From a bacterium (GTDB taxonomy: Bacteria > Elusimicrobiota > Elusimicrobia > Elusimicrobiales > UBA9959), in contig JAJZPL010000001.1 of assembly GCA_021811185.1 (NCBI GenBank), positions 1 to 64,000 on the forward strand: DNA of 64,000 nt, given 5' to 3'. The notes under the pieces are model-generated. The model ran no database searches. It saw only the letters and a program-made list of their open reading frames with translations, and was not told where the DNA came from. Every line of letters starts with the position of its first letter. Positions within the stretch are counted from its first letter, which is position 1. Position numbers and translations under genes: made by a program. Shown here in pieces: positions 1 to 7,867 of the stretch.

Positions 1-176
1 CGAAGGGCCTGTATAAAAAAGCCCGCCAGGGAAAAATAGTCAATTTTACCGGGGTCCATTCGCCTTACGAGGCGCCGGCCGCCCCGGACATAACGCTGCG
101 CACGGACAAACTAAGCGCTCCGGCCGCAGTCAGGATCGTAACCGGGTTCCTTAAAAAGAGAGGACTGCTGCCATGA
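1..176 (+). CDS. cysC: APS kinase (CysC), C-terminal fragment
   Basis: The first codon in frame begins at base 3 and the reading frame runs to a TGA at 174-176, giving the last 57 residues of a protein cut by the window start. The stretch KGLYKKARQGKIVNFTGV followed by SPYEAP and a final FLKKRGLLP is typical of the C-terminus of adenylylsulfate kinase, which phosphorylates APS to PAPS. It is not possible to tell whether it was part of a CysNC fusion. It overlaps the next gene by four bases (ATGA), so the two are probably translated together; PAPS supply next to sulfatase-fold genes may or may not be meaningful. Confidence 0.75.
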   Translation, partial: KGLYKKARQGKIVNFTGVHSPYEAPAAPDITLRTDKLSAPAAVRIVTGFLKKRGLLP

Positions 177-919
177 AGACCGCAAGATCGACCGAGTCTA
201 CTATCAGCCATTTTTCCAAGCGCGCCCGCGGCTACAACGCTTCCGCGCGCTGGGTGCGGGACGGCGCGCTCATCTCCAAGATCCGCAAAGCCGCCGGCCC
301 CCTGCGCGGCAAGGCGCTGCTCGACCTCGCCATCGGGACCGGGGCCATAGCCGGGGCTTTCAAGGGCCGGGCCGGGCTGGTGGTGGGGGTGGACAGCTGC
401 TCCGCCATGTCGGCCAGGGCCGCGGGCCGCGCGGACCTGCTGGTCTTTGCCCGCGGCGAGGAACTGCCTTTCCCCGGCGGCAGTTTCGACATCTGCACCT
501 GCAGGCAGGGCCTGCAGTTCATGGACCTCGCCGCCGCGCTGGCGGAGGTGCGGCGCGTGCTCAGGCCGGGCGGCAGGGCGGTTTTCTGCCACCTTACCTC
601 CTACGGCGGCGCGGACGACGGGCCCTCGTTCCTGATACAGAAGCTCCGGAACCCGGCCAGGAAAAATTTCTTCTCGCCCGGCGACCTGGCCGCCGCCGCG
701 AAAAAACATTTCTCCCGCGTAACGGCGCGTGAGCATATCACCCGCGAATCCGTGAATAACTGGATCTCCAACGGCGCTATCTCAGCCGCGGCGCAGAAGC
801 GCATTCTCGGGGTTTATAAGGACGCCGCTCCCGCTTTCGCCAGGACCCACCAGGTGGAGTTCAGGGGCGGAGAGGTCTTCGACTCGATGCGGATGGAAAT
901 AATCACGGCGGTAAGGTAG
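173..919 (+). CDS. Class I SAM-dependent methyltransferase
   Basis: A 248-residue soluble protein with a Rossmann methyltransferase core. Motif I is DLAIGTGAIAG at residues 51-61, the acidic ribose-binding residue is D74, and an LRPGGR turn follows near residue 127. The layout resembles UbiE/COQ5-type enzymes but the substrate cannot be read. Its last ~60 residues resemble the C-terminus of the methyltransferase half of the fusion at 5864-7807 (ES.. .WI..., then a DA/DAPA segment and a closing V/SVR), so the two are likely paralogs. It starts inside the stop of cysC and is followed after 8 bases by an exported phosphodiesterase-like gene. Confidence 0.8.
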   Translation: MKTARSTESTISHFSKRARGYNASARWVRDGALISKIRKAAGPLRGKALLDLAIGTGAIAGAFKGRAGLVVGVDSCSAMSARAAGRADLLVFARGEELPFPGGSFDICTCRQGLQFMDLAAALAEVRRVLRPGGRAVFCHLTSYGGADDGPSFLIQKLRNPARKNFFSPGDLAAAAKKHFSRVTAREHITRESVNNWISNGAISAAAQKRILGVYKDAAPAFARTHQVEFRGGEVFDSMRMEIITAVR

Positions 920-927
920 GCGACCAA

Positions 928-2907
928 ATGAACAACTCCCTGAGTTCCCGGTTCGGCAGGCTGCTTTGTCTGGTTCTGATAGCGTCGGCGTGGGGGTCAG
1001 CTTACTGCGCCGAAAAAGCGCCGGGCCTGTACTGGTTCGTGCCGGACGGCATGCGGGCCGATCTCGGCGGGAAGGACGTCTTCCAGCTTGCCGCCGAGGG
1101 CAAACTGCCTAACATCCGCAAGATGATGGAGAACGGTTCCTACGGTTATTCGGTGCCGGTCTATCCGTCCCATACCCCCGTCAATTTCGCTACGCTGATG
1201 ACCGGCTGCTACCCCGAGCTGCACGGCATCAGCGACGGGCAGATGCGCGTGGAAGGCTTCAGCCTGGCCAAGCCCTCCGTTTCCGGTTTTTCCTCCACCG
1301 CCAAGAAAGTCGCGCCCGCCTGGAAACTCTTTGAGGACGCGGGGCGCACCGTGGCCGTGGTTTCCGTGCCCGGTTCCACCCCCCCCGAGATGTCCTCCGG
1401 TATGACCATCCGCGGCCGCTGGGGCTCCTGGGGCTCCGATTTCTGGGCCGTCAATTACGAAGCTTCCCCCGACGTTAAACCCTCGGCCGGGAATTCCACG
1501 CGGCTCTTCTTCATGGGGCCGCAGCTGACGCAGCAGGTTAAGACCGCGCCGGCGCAGGGCTGGAAGAACGCGCCTGTCTCCTATTCCCCGCCCCTGGAGG
1601 CGGAACTTACCGCTTACGGGACCACGGTTTACGCCTACATCTACGACAGCACCGACGACAAGGCCGCGGACTATTCCGGCGTCCTGTTCTCTTTCGACAA
1701 GAGCTCCGCGATAGCCGACCTGGTAAAGCCGGGCTCCTGGAGCGGCTGGGTGCCTCTCAGCCTGACCTGGGGCGGCGAGCCGCTCGCGTCCAGCCTCAAG
1801 GTGTCGCTCATCAGCCTGAACCCCGCCGGCGGTATGAAGGCCCGGCTGCTGTTCGACCCGATGAACGCCACCACCGTGCAGCCTTCCGATTCCGTCCCCG
1901 GGATGGAAAAAGAACTGGGCCCGATGGTCGACTTCCCGGACAACTGGCCGGCCCAGCTGAACAATTCCCCCGAAGAAAAAGCAACGTTCTTCGCCGAGGC
2001 CAAGATGGCCCTGGACTGGCACAAGTCGCTGGTGCCTTTCATGTATTCCACTCTTAAGCCGGATATTTTCATCCAGGACACCTATACCCCCAACCAGATG
2101 CTGGAAAGCCGCTGGTGGCTGCCGTACGTTGACAAGAACAGCGCGCGCTACGCCGCCAGTACCCCCGAGGAGCGGGCGTCCGCCCTGGCCGACCTGGAGG
2201 AGATGTACCGGCGCCTGGACGCGGTGCTCGGCGAGGCGCTCAGGCACGCCGGGAAAGATTCCGTGATAGTGCTGAGCTCCGACCACGGCATCAACCCGCT
2301 CAACCGCTACGTGATGCTGAATAACCTGTTCGCCAGGGAAGGGCTGCTGAAGTTCAGCACCGACCCCGTGACCGGAGTGCCGGCCATGGACTGGGCCGGC
2401 ACGAAAGTCGCCCACCTTAAGATGATAGGCGTCTACCTGCGCCCCGACAGCCTCGCCGGGAAATGGCAGCGCGGTTCCGGCCCGGAGTACGACGCGCTGC
2501 TGGAGAAGGTCAAAACATTGCTGCTGGACCTGCGGGACGGGGAGACCGCTCCCATAGACCGCGTCGTCAAATGGATGGATGCTAAAGAGCTGAGGATGCC
2601 CAAGGAACGCATCCCGGACCTGCTGCTGGTAATGAAGCCGGGTTACGGCCTGACCGAGGATATGTCGCCCGGCCTGCCGGTGTTCCGCGACGCCCGGGAG
2701 GGAGGCTACAAGCAGGCCCTCCTGGCCGAGAAGAATCCCGCGCTCTGGACCCCGTTCGTAGTGATGGGGCCCGGAGTTAAAAAAGGCTACAGGCTGAAGA
2801 GCAACGTGAGCAACGCCGACCAGCTGCCCACCCTGCTGAAGCTTACCGGAGTCCCGGTCCCGGACTATATGCAGGGGAAGGTTATAAATGAACTCCTTGA
2901 AAAATAA
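928..2907 (+). CDS. Exported type I phosphodiesterase/nucleotide pyrophosphatase-family protein
   Basis: A 659-residue protein with an N-terminal signal peptide (hydrophobic residues 11-27). It belongs to the alkaline phosphatase superfamily: first metal-ligand region FVPDGMRAD with D40, a PSHTPVNFATLMTG segment whose T83 sits at the nucleophile position, and a late SSDHG metal motif. Such enzymes hydrolyse phosphodiester or phosphonate bonds outside the cytoplasm; the substrate is not identifiable. A middle insertion (roughly residues 150-330) is longer than in minimal members. The 3' end overlaps the next gene by 20 bases. Confidence 0.8.
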   Translation: MNNSLSSRFGRLLCLVLIASAWGSAYCAEKAPGLYWFVPDGMRADLGGKDVFQLAAEGKLPNIRKMMENGSYGYSVPVYPSHTPVNFATLMTGCYPELHGISDGQMRVEGFSLAKPSVSGFSSTAKKVAPAWKLFEDAGRTVAVVSVPGSTPPEMSSGMTIRGRWGSWGSDFWAVNYEASPDVKPSAGNSTRLFFMGPQLTQQVKTAPAQGWKNAPVSYSPPLEAELTAYGTTVYAYIYDSTDDKAADYSGVLFSFDKSSAIADLVKPGSWSGWVPLSLTWGGEPLASSLKVSLISLNPAGGMKARLLFDPMNATTVQPSDSVPGMEKELGPMVDFPDNWPAQLNNSPEEKATFFAEAKMALDWHKSLVPFMYSTLKPDIFIQDTYTPNQMLESRWWLPYVDKNSARYAASTPEERASALADLEEMYRRLDAVLGEALRHAGKDSVIVLSSDHGINPLNRYVMLNNLFAREGLLKFSTDPVTGVPAMDWAGTKVAHLKMIGVYLRPDSLAGKWQRGSGPEYDALLEKVKTLLLDLRDGETAPIDRVVKWMDAKELRMPKERIPDLLLVMKPGYGLTEDMSPGLPVFRDAREGGYKQALLAEKNPALWTPFVVMGPGVKKGYRLKSNVSNADQLPTLLKLTGVPVPDYMQGKVINELLEK

Positions 2908-3550
2908 AACAGCGCTGCTGGGGCTGCTGCTTGCCCTGGCGGGCGCGGCCGGCGCGGGCGCGCCGGTCCCGGCGCGGCCTTTCAGGGCCGCGCTTGCCGA
3001 AGCCGGCCTGGAGTACGCCGGGGCCAGGCCCTTCCTGGTAAGCAAGAATTATAAACGCGGCGACTGGAAAAGCCTGCCGCCGGCTTTCTGGACGCTAACC
3101 GCCTCCGACGGGGCCGTCAGGCTCCGCCTGGAAATGACCAAAAATATCGGTCCCGGGAAGGCCGGGAAGACCATGGCGCAGCGCTTCGCCAGGGTGGACG
3201 CGCTCTATGCCGGCGGCGCGGCTTACCCCGGCATGGTTACCACGGAATTCGAGGTGCCGCCGCAGCTGCGGCCTAAGGACCTCAGGACGGGGCCGGGCGA
3301 AAAAAAAGTAAAGGTGCTCGCCGCCACGGCGGGCCTGGCTTACGGCGCCGGTTCGGAGGACCTCGTAGCCTACAGGGGGCTTATGGGGTACGTTTATTGT
3401 GAAAAAAGCTCGCTGCTGGCGCAACTGGAGCTTTTTTTCCCGAAAGAAGGTTTCGATCAGGCGGCGGCTCTCAGGGAATTCGACGGGATCCGCTGCGCCG
3501 CGGCGCCGCAGGACGCCGTCAGCGTCAGCACCGCAATAAAAAATAGATAA
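2888..3550 (+). CDS. Exported protein of unknown function
   Basis: A 220-residue protein beginning with a lysine-containing n-region and a strongly hydrophobic, Ala/Leu/Gly-rich stretch to about residue 25, consistent with a Sec signal peptide. I do not recognise the mature domain. It overlaps the preceding phosphodiesterase-like gene by 20 bases in another frame, which indicates co-translation, so it may act with that exoenzyme. It ends 92 bases before the convergent radical SAM gene. Confidence 0.65.
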   Translation: MNSLKNKTALLGLLLALAGAAGAGAPVPARPFRAALAEAGLEYAGARPFLVSKNYKRGDWKSLPPAFWTLTASDGAVRLRLEMTKNIGPGKAGKTMAQRFARVDALYAGGAAYPGMVTTEFEVPPQLRPKDLRTGPGEKKVKVLAATAGLAYGAGSEDLVAYRGLMGYVYCEKSSLLAQLELFFPKEGFDQAAALREFDGIRCAAAPQDAVSVSTAIKNR

Positions 3551-3642
3551 ACAAGGCGAAGCTATTCTGCGCGGCTTCCTGTGCGGGCGGCCCCGTCCCC
3601 GTGCTTCGTCCCGGGGGATCCCGGCGCCGCAGCGGCCGGACT

Positions 3643-5265
3643 TTACCGCGCCGGCGCTATCTTGATGCGCGGGCGCCGGACCTCCGCGGCGACCTTCTGG
3701 CTGGTGAGGCGGGGCAGCAGGAAACGTTCGGCGCCGGGCGCGAGGGGCGCGCCCGCGTAGCTGAACTTGCTCCGCCATTCTTTCCTGGGGTCGGGGTAGA
3801 AGCCGACGAAGTTCTCGGGCCAGTGCTTGAAGTCCATCACCGGGCCTTTGCAGTAAGAGTCGGAGATCCGCTGGTACGCCCGCCGCATGACCTTTTCGGG
3901 CAGGCCGTTGTAGTTCAGGAATTCGTCGTGGACCATGGCCTGCTCGGTGGACAGCCAGCGCAGGTGTTCCACTTCGCTCCGGATGATCCCGCGCTTGAGG
4001 CCGTCGGAATAAATGTTCGTTCCGGGCATGGCGGAAAGGTATTTTACGCGCGTGATGCTCTGGGTCTCTTCGGCCCATTCGCACAGGTGTTCGAGGGATT
4101 CCTCGGTCTCCCCGGGCAGCCCGACGATGGTGAGGCCGCCGAAAACTATGCCCGCGGCCTGCGTGTTCTTAACGGTGCGCAGGATCAGGTTCTCCGTATA
4201 ACCTTTTCTTGCCTCTTTCTGCACTTCGGGAGAGAGGGATTCCACGCCGAAAAGAATGATGTCGCAGCCCGCGGCCCTCATGGCCGCAAGCACTTCGGGG
4301 TCCGCGTCCGTGCAGCGCGTCATGCAGCCCCAATGGATCTTGAATTCCTTGATGGCCTCGCAGAGCTCCAGCGTGCGCCTTTTATCGGAGGTAAAGGTGA
4401 GGTCCGCGAACATGATGAAGTTCGTCTTGTACACCTCGGTGTAGACCTTAAGTTCGGCCCGCACTTTCTCTACGGATTTTTCCCGCAGCTGGGGCGTGGT
4501 GCGGTAGCAGAACGTGCAGTCCATTTTGCAGCCCCGGCTGTGGGAAGAGATGATCTGGGGCTGCAGCCCGAGCGGGCCCTTCGCCTGGGGCCACAGGGAG
4601 AGGTTCATGGCCGGAACGCTGTTCAGGTCCTTCATCTGGCCGCGGGGGGGCGTGTGCCGCAGCTCGCCGGCGGCCGTGCGGTACCAGAGGCCGTTGATCT
4701 TCGCCAGGCGTTCCTCGGGCCATTTGCCGTCCGCGAAGGCTTCCATCAGCTCCTGGATGGTGATTTCTGCTTCGCTGATGACCGAGATGTCGGCTTTCGT
4801 GTGGCTCATGAAAACGTGCGGAACGGAAGACACCAGGGACCCGCCCAGGATAACGGGCAGTTTCGGGTCCTTTTCTTTCAGCAGGGCCGTAAGTTCCTCT
4901 ACGAAGGGGTAATCGTCTTCGCCGGTATAGAGCATTGCCACGTCCGTGGCTTCCATTACCTGCCTGCAGGCTTCCTGCAGCGGGTCTACGGCATAACGGA
5001 CGTCCACGATCCGCACCGGGTACCCGGCGTTGTGGAGCACCGTGGAGATGACGCCGAGCCCTTCCTGCGGGGAAGTTATGAAAAACTCCCAGCCGCGCAT
5101 CATGCTGAAAGGTGAGGGGCCGAGCACGAGCGTGATCCGCGGCTTGTTCTTGTCGGTGGCGCAGGGCTTTTTGGCCTGCTCCGCCATCTGCCCCATATAA
5201 TGGGCGTCCGCCGGGGAGTCGGCCTGCGCGTAAAGTCCCGAATCTAGAGAGTGTTTGTCGGACAT
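3643..5265 (-). CDS. B12-binding-domain radical SAM protein
   Basis: A 540-residue protein. Residues ~45-180 look like a cobalamin-binding Rossmann domain (ITLVLGPSPFSMM, ILGGSLVSSVPHVF). A radical SAM core follows with the 4Fe-4S ligands C246, C250 and C253 in SRGCKMDCTFCY. Proteins of this build carry out methylations or rearrangements on unactivated carbons in lipid, cofactor and secondary metabolism; the substrate is unknown. It is a single-gene unit on the minus strand with a good candidate promoter (5348-5377) and is convergent with the gene pair on its left. Confidence 0.85.
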   Translation of the reverse strand: MSDKHSLDSGLYAQADSPADAHYMGQMAEQAKKPCATDKNKPRITLVLGPSPFSMMRGWEFFITSPQEGLGVISTVLHNAGYPVRIVDVRYAVDPLQEACRQVMEATDVAMLYTGEDDYPFVEELTALLKEKDPKLPVILGGSLVSSVPHVFMSHTKADISVISEAEITIQELMEAFADGKWPEERLAKINGLWYRTAAGELRHTPPRGQMKDLNSVPAMNLSLWPQAKGPLGLQPQIISSHSRGCKMDCTFCYRTTPQLREKSVEKVRAELKVYTEVYKTNFIMFADLTFTSDKRRTLELCEAIKEFKIHWGCMTRCTDADPEVLAAMRAAGCDIILFGVESLSPEVQKEARKGYTENLILRTVKNTQAAGIVFGGLTIVGLPGETEESLEHLCEWAEETQSITRVKYLSAMPGTNIYSDGLKRGIIRSEVEHLRWLSTEQAMVHDEFLNYNGLPEKVMRRAYQRISDSYCKGPVMDFKHWPENFVGFYPDPRKEWRSKFSYAGAPLAPGAERFLLPRLTSQKVAAEVRRPRIKIAPAR

Positions 5266-5347
5266 GGTTTTTATTCCTGTAGGAGATCCGGATGGGAGCC
5301 AGGATGAACGGGGCGAAGCGGCACCCCCGGCGGTCCCTGTAAAATTT

Positions 5348-5377
5348 ATTGTATCAGTATAAAACTTGGGGTGTCAA
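5348..5377 (-). promoter_or_regulatory. Sigma-70-type promoter for the B12 radical SAM gene
   Basis: On the minus strand TTGACA (5377-5372) is followed by 18 bases and TACAAT (5353-5348). The -35 is a perfect consensus and the -10 differs at one position. The start codon of the downstream gene lies about 80 bases further on. Confidence 0.6.
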
Positions 5378-5451
5378 GGAAGAGGAGCAGGGGGGGCGCC
5401 GCCCTCCCGCACACGGCCTGCAGGTTGTTTTTTTTGTATCATGATTAAAAT

Positions 5452-5871
5452 ATGAAAGCGCCAAAACTGGAAAATAGCCGGACCTTCAAGAACGTGCGTA
5501 TGGCCTTTGCCGATGAGGCCGAGCTCGTTTTTCGCTACCTCTACTGCGCCACGCTGGCGGAATTCGAAGGGCAGGAAAAGCACGCGGCGCTTTTCAGGGA
5601 ACTCGCGGAAGGCGGCGCTTGCGGCGTCCATGGCTGCCTCGATTTTTTGAAACTCGCCCAGGACCCGGATTCCGAGATCGCTTTCGGCGGCACGCTGAAG
5701 AACCTGGAGTCGCTGCTCCAGACCGAAACGCGGCAGCACGCCCAGACCTACCCCGAGATGGCGAAGGCCGCGCGCGAGGAAGGCCTCCCCGATATCGCGA
5801 GCTGGTTCGATACGCTGGAAAAAGCCAAGCGGGCCCACGCCCGCAGGCTTAAGGGGCTCGGCCATGAATAA
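5452..5871 (+). CDS. Rubrerythrin/ferritin-like protein with degenerate iron site
   Basis: A 139-residue all-helical protein aligning along its length with the ferritin-like domain of rubrerythrins, without the rubredoxin tail. Recognisable blocks are FRYLYCATLAEFEG, LFRELAEG, HGCLDFLK, AKAAREEG and DIASWFDTLEKAKRAH. Compared with the family pattern as I remember it, the ExxH of the second helix reads GACG, the ExxE of the third helix reads ETRQ, and the ExxxH of the fourth helix keeps H but has K for E. Oxidative or peroxidase chemistry at a di-iron centre is therefore doubtful. Its last 8 bases overlap the start of the GyrB-ATPase/methyltransferase gene, so the two are translationally coupled. 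No Shine-Dalgarno is seen; a TATCAT lies 9 bases before the ATG. Confidence 0.75.
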   Translation: MKAPKLENSRTFKNVRMAFADEAELVFRYLYCATLAEFEGQEKHAALFRELAEGGACGVHGCLDFLKLAQDPDSEIAFGGTLKNLESLLQTETRQHAQTYPEMAKAAREEGLPDIASWFDTLEKAKRAHARRLKGLGHE

Positions 5872-7807
5872 AAAATATTCCGTGCGCGACATCGTGGTCC
5901 TGTCGGGGCTCGAGGCCGTCAGGAAGAACCCTTGGATGTACGTCGGCTCCGTTTCCGAGACCGGCTACCATCAATTGCTCTGGGAACTGGTCTACAATTC
6001 CGTGGACGAGGCCCTCGCCGGCGCCTGTTCGAAGATCGGAGTGACCCTCGCGGACGACCACTGCGCGGTGGAAGACGACGGCCGGGGCATACCGACGGAA
6101 CTGCACCCGGGCGAAGGCGTTTCGGCCTGCGAAGTGGTGCTGACCAAACTCCACTCGGGCAGCAAATTCTCCAGGGCTTCCTACCGGTTCAGCGCCGGCC
6201 TTCACGGCCTCGGGCTTTCCTGCGTGAACGCCCTTTCGGAACGGCTCACGGTGGAGATCCGCCGCAACGGGACGCTGTATGCCCAGGAATACCGCCGCGG
6301 CGCGCCGAAACGGCCCCTGCGGGCGGCCGGCAAGACCGCAGGCCGCGGGACGCGGATCACGTTCTGGCCGGACAAGAAGATCTTCAAGACCTTCAGGGGG
6401 TTCAACGAGGCTCTCTGCGCGGAGTTCCTGGAAGAACTGTCCTTCCTGAACCCCGGCGTGGAATTCACGCTGGCCGGCGGCCGGAACGCCGCCCCCCGTT
6501 CGTTCAGGAACGGTTCCGGGATAGCGGGGCTCCTTTCCAGGCTGAACGCGGCGGCCCGTCCGCTTTTCGCGAAGCCGCTGGAAGTCCGGCTGGAGAACAA
6601 GACGCTTTGCTGCGGCGCGGTGCTGCAATGGACCACCGGCCGGGAGCCGCTGATCCGGTCTTACGTGAACTGCGTGAACACGGTGCACGGCGGCACGCAT
6701 GTTTCCGCTTTCCGCCGGGGCCTGACCCGCGCGATCAACCGGAGCATGACGGAAACCGGCAGGCTGGCCGGCGCCGGGGACGCGGCCGAGGCGGACGAGG
6801 TGGCCGAAGGCCTGACCGCCGTTATCGACCTTAAACTTGCGCATCCGAATTTCGAGGGCCAGATCAAAACGAGGCTTACCAACGCGGACGTCTCGGCTAC
6901 GATAGAGAACGCGGTCTGCGCCCAGGTCCTCGCCGCTCTGAAAAAAGACCCGAGGACCGCCGCGGTCATCGCGGACAAGATCCTGCAGGTGCGCAAAGCC
7001 CGGCTCGCGGCCAGGCGGGTGGCGGAAAAGATCTATTTCCAGCGCGTCGACCGGAACATCGACGAAGAGGTCTACAAGGAGCAATTCGGGGCCAGGTCCA
7101 GGAACTGGCACGACTCGGCCGTCTGGATCACCGACAAGGAACTGCTGAAAAAGCACGCCGGCCTTTTCAAGCCGGACCGGGACGCGGTGGCGCTCGACGT
7201 CTGCTGCGGGAGCGGCGTCGTGGGGGCCTCGTTCAGGGGCCGCGTGAAAAAGATCGTGGGCCTGGACCTGACGCCCGAGATGGTAAATTTGGCGAAGCAG
7301 CGGCTGGACGAGGTCCGGCAGGGGACCGTTTACGATCTCCCGTTCAAGGCCAATACGTTCGACCTCGTCTGCACGAGGGAAGTGCTGCACCTGCTGCCGT
7401 GGCCGGAGAAGCCGGTTTCGGAGATCTTCCGCGTGATGAAGCCCGGCGCCCAGTTCATAGTGGGGCAGATCCTGCCCTACGGCGCCGCCGACGGGCCGTG
7501 GATGTACCGCGTTTTCAAGAAGAAGCAGCCCCTGATCTTCAACATGTTCCAGGAGGAGGATTTTAAACGCCTCCTGACGGACGCCGGGTTCGTGGACCTG
7601 GAAATGAAAGAGCTCCGCGTCTGGGAGTCCATCGACGTCTGGATCGACAGTTTTGAGACCACCAGCCTGCACCGCCACGAGATACGGCAGCTGTTCCGCG
7701 ACGCCCCGGCCGAGGCCAGGGCGGTCCACCCGTTCAAGATCTCCCCGTCGGGCGAGATACATGACCTTTGGAGATGGTGCGTTTTTTCGGTGAGAAAGCC
7801 GCTTTGA
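5864..7807 (+). CDS. GyrB-type GHKL ATPase/transducer fused to SAM methyltransferase
   Basis: A 647-residue fusion. Residues 1-395 match the N-terminal half of DNA gyrase B/ParE: GLEAVRKNPWMYVGS start block, ATPase N-box with E41 and N45 (ELVYNSVDEALAG), DDGRGIP at 71-77, ATP-lid region GLHGLGLSCVNALS from 112, the transducer HGGTHVSAFRRGLTRAIN from 275, and the switch lysine K335 in EGQIKTRL. The catalytic Glu and switch Lys are thus present. Where gyrase has its TOPRIM domain the protein instead has, from about residue 436, a class I methyltransferase (motif I ALDVCCGSGVVG 443-454, D468). No TOPRIM or tail is encoded, so it cannot be a topoisomerase. ATP-driven dimer clamping coupled to methylation is an inference. 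One uninterrupted frame; no sign of a frameshift artefact. Confidence 0.9.
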   Translation: MNKKYSVRDIVVLSGLEAVRKNPWMYVGSVSETGYHQLLWELVYNSVDEALAGACSKIGVTLADDHCAVEDDGRGIPTELHPGEGVSACEVVLTKLHSGSKFSRASYRFSAGLHGLGLSCVNALSERLTVEIRRNGTLYAQEYRRGAPKRPLRAAGKTAGRGTRITFWPDKKIFKTFRGFNEALCAEFLEELSFLNPGVEFTLAGGRNAAPRSFRNGSGIAGLLSRLNAAARPLFAKPLEVRLENKTLCCGAVLQWTTGREPLIRSYVNCVNTVHGGTHVSAFRRGLTRAINRSMTETGRLAGAGDAAEADEVAEGLTAVIDLKLAHPNFEGQIKTRLTNADVSATIENAVCAQVLAALKKDPRTAAVIADKILQVRKARLAARRVAEKIYFQRVDRNIDEEVYKEQFGARSRNWHDSAVWITDKELLKKHAGLFKPDRDAVALDVCCGSGVVGASFRGRVKKIVGLDLTPEMVNLAKQRLDEVRQGTVYDLPFKANTFDLVCTREVLHLLPWPEKPVSEIFRVMKPGAQFIVGQILPYGAADGPWMYRVFKKKQPLIFNMFQEEDFKRLLTDAGFVDLEMKELRVWESIDVWIDSFETTSLHRHEIRQLFRDAPAEARAVHPFKISPSGEIHDLWRWCVFSVRKPL

Positions 7808-7867
7808 GCCGCCAGGGCGTGCCGGCGGCAAAGCCGGCCAGGAGGGCTTTGCCGCAAACGGGCAGCT

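Noticed and set aside
997-3045. Long open frame on the minus strand opposite the phosphodiesterase-like gene
   Set aside because: It is a GC-rich antisense shadow: composition is His/Gly/Arg-rich with no domain, while the plus strand encodes a clear exported enzyme.
5849-7831. 660-codon open frame opposite the GyrB/methyltransferase fusion
   Set aside because: Antisense shadow caused by high GC at third positions; no recognisable motif and no ribosome site.
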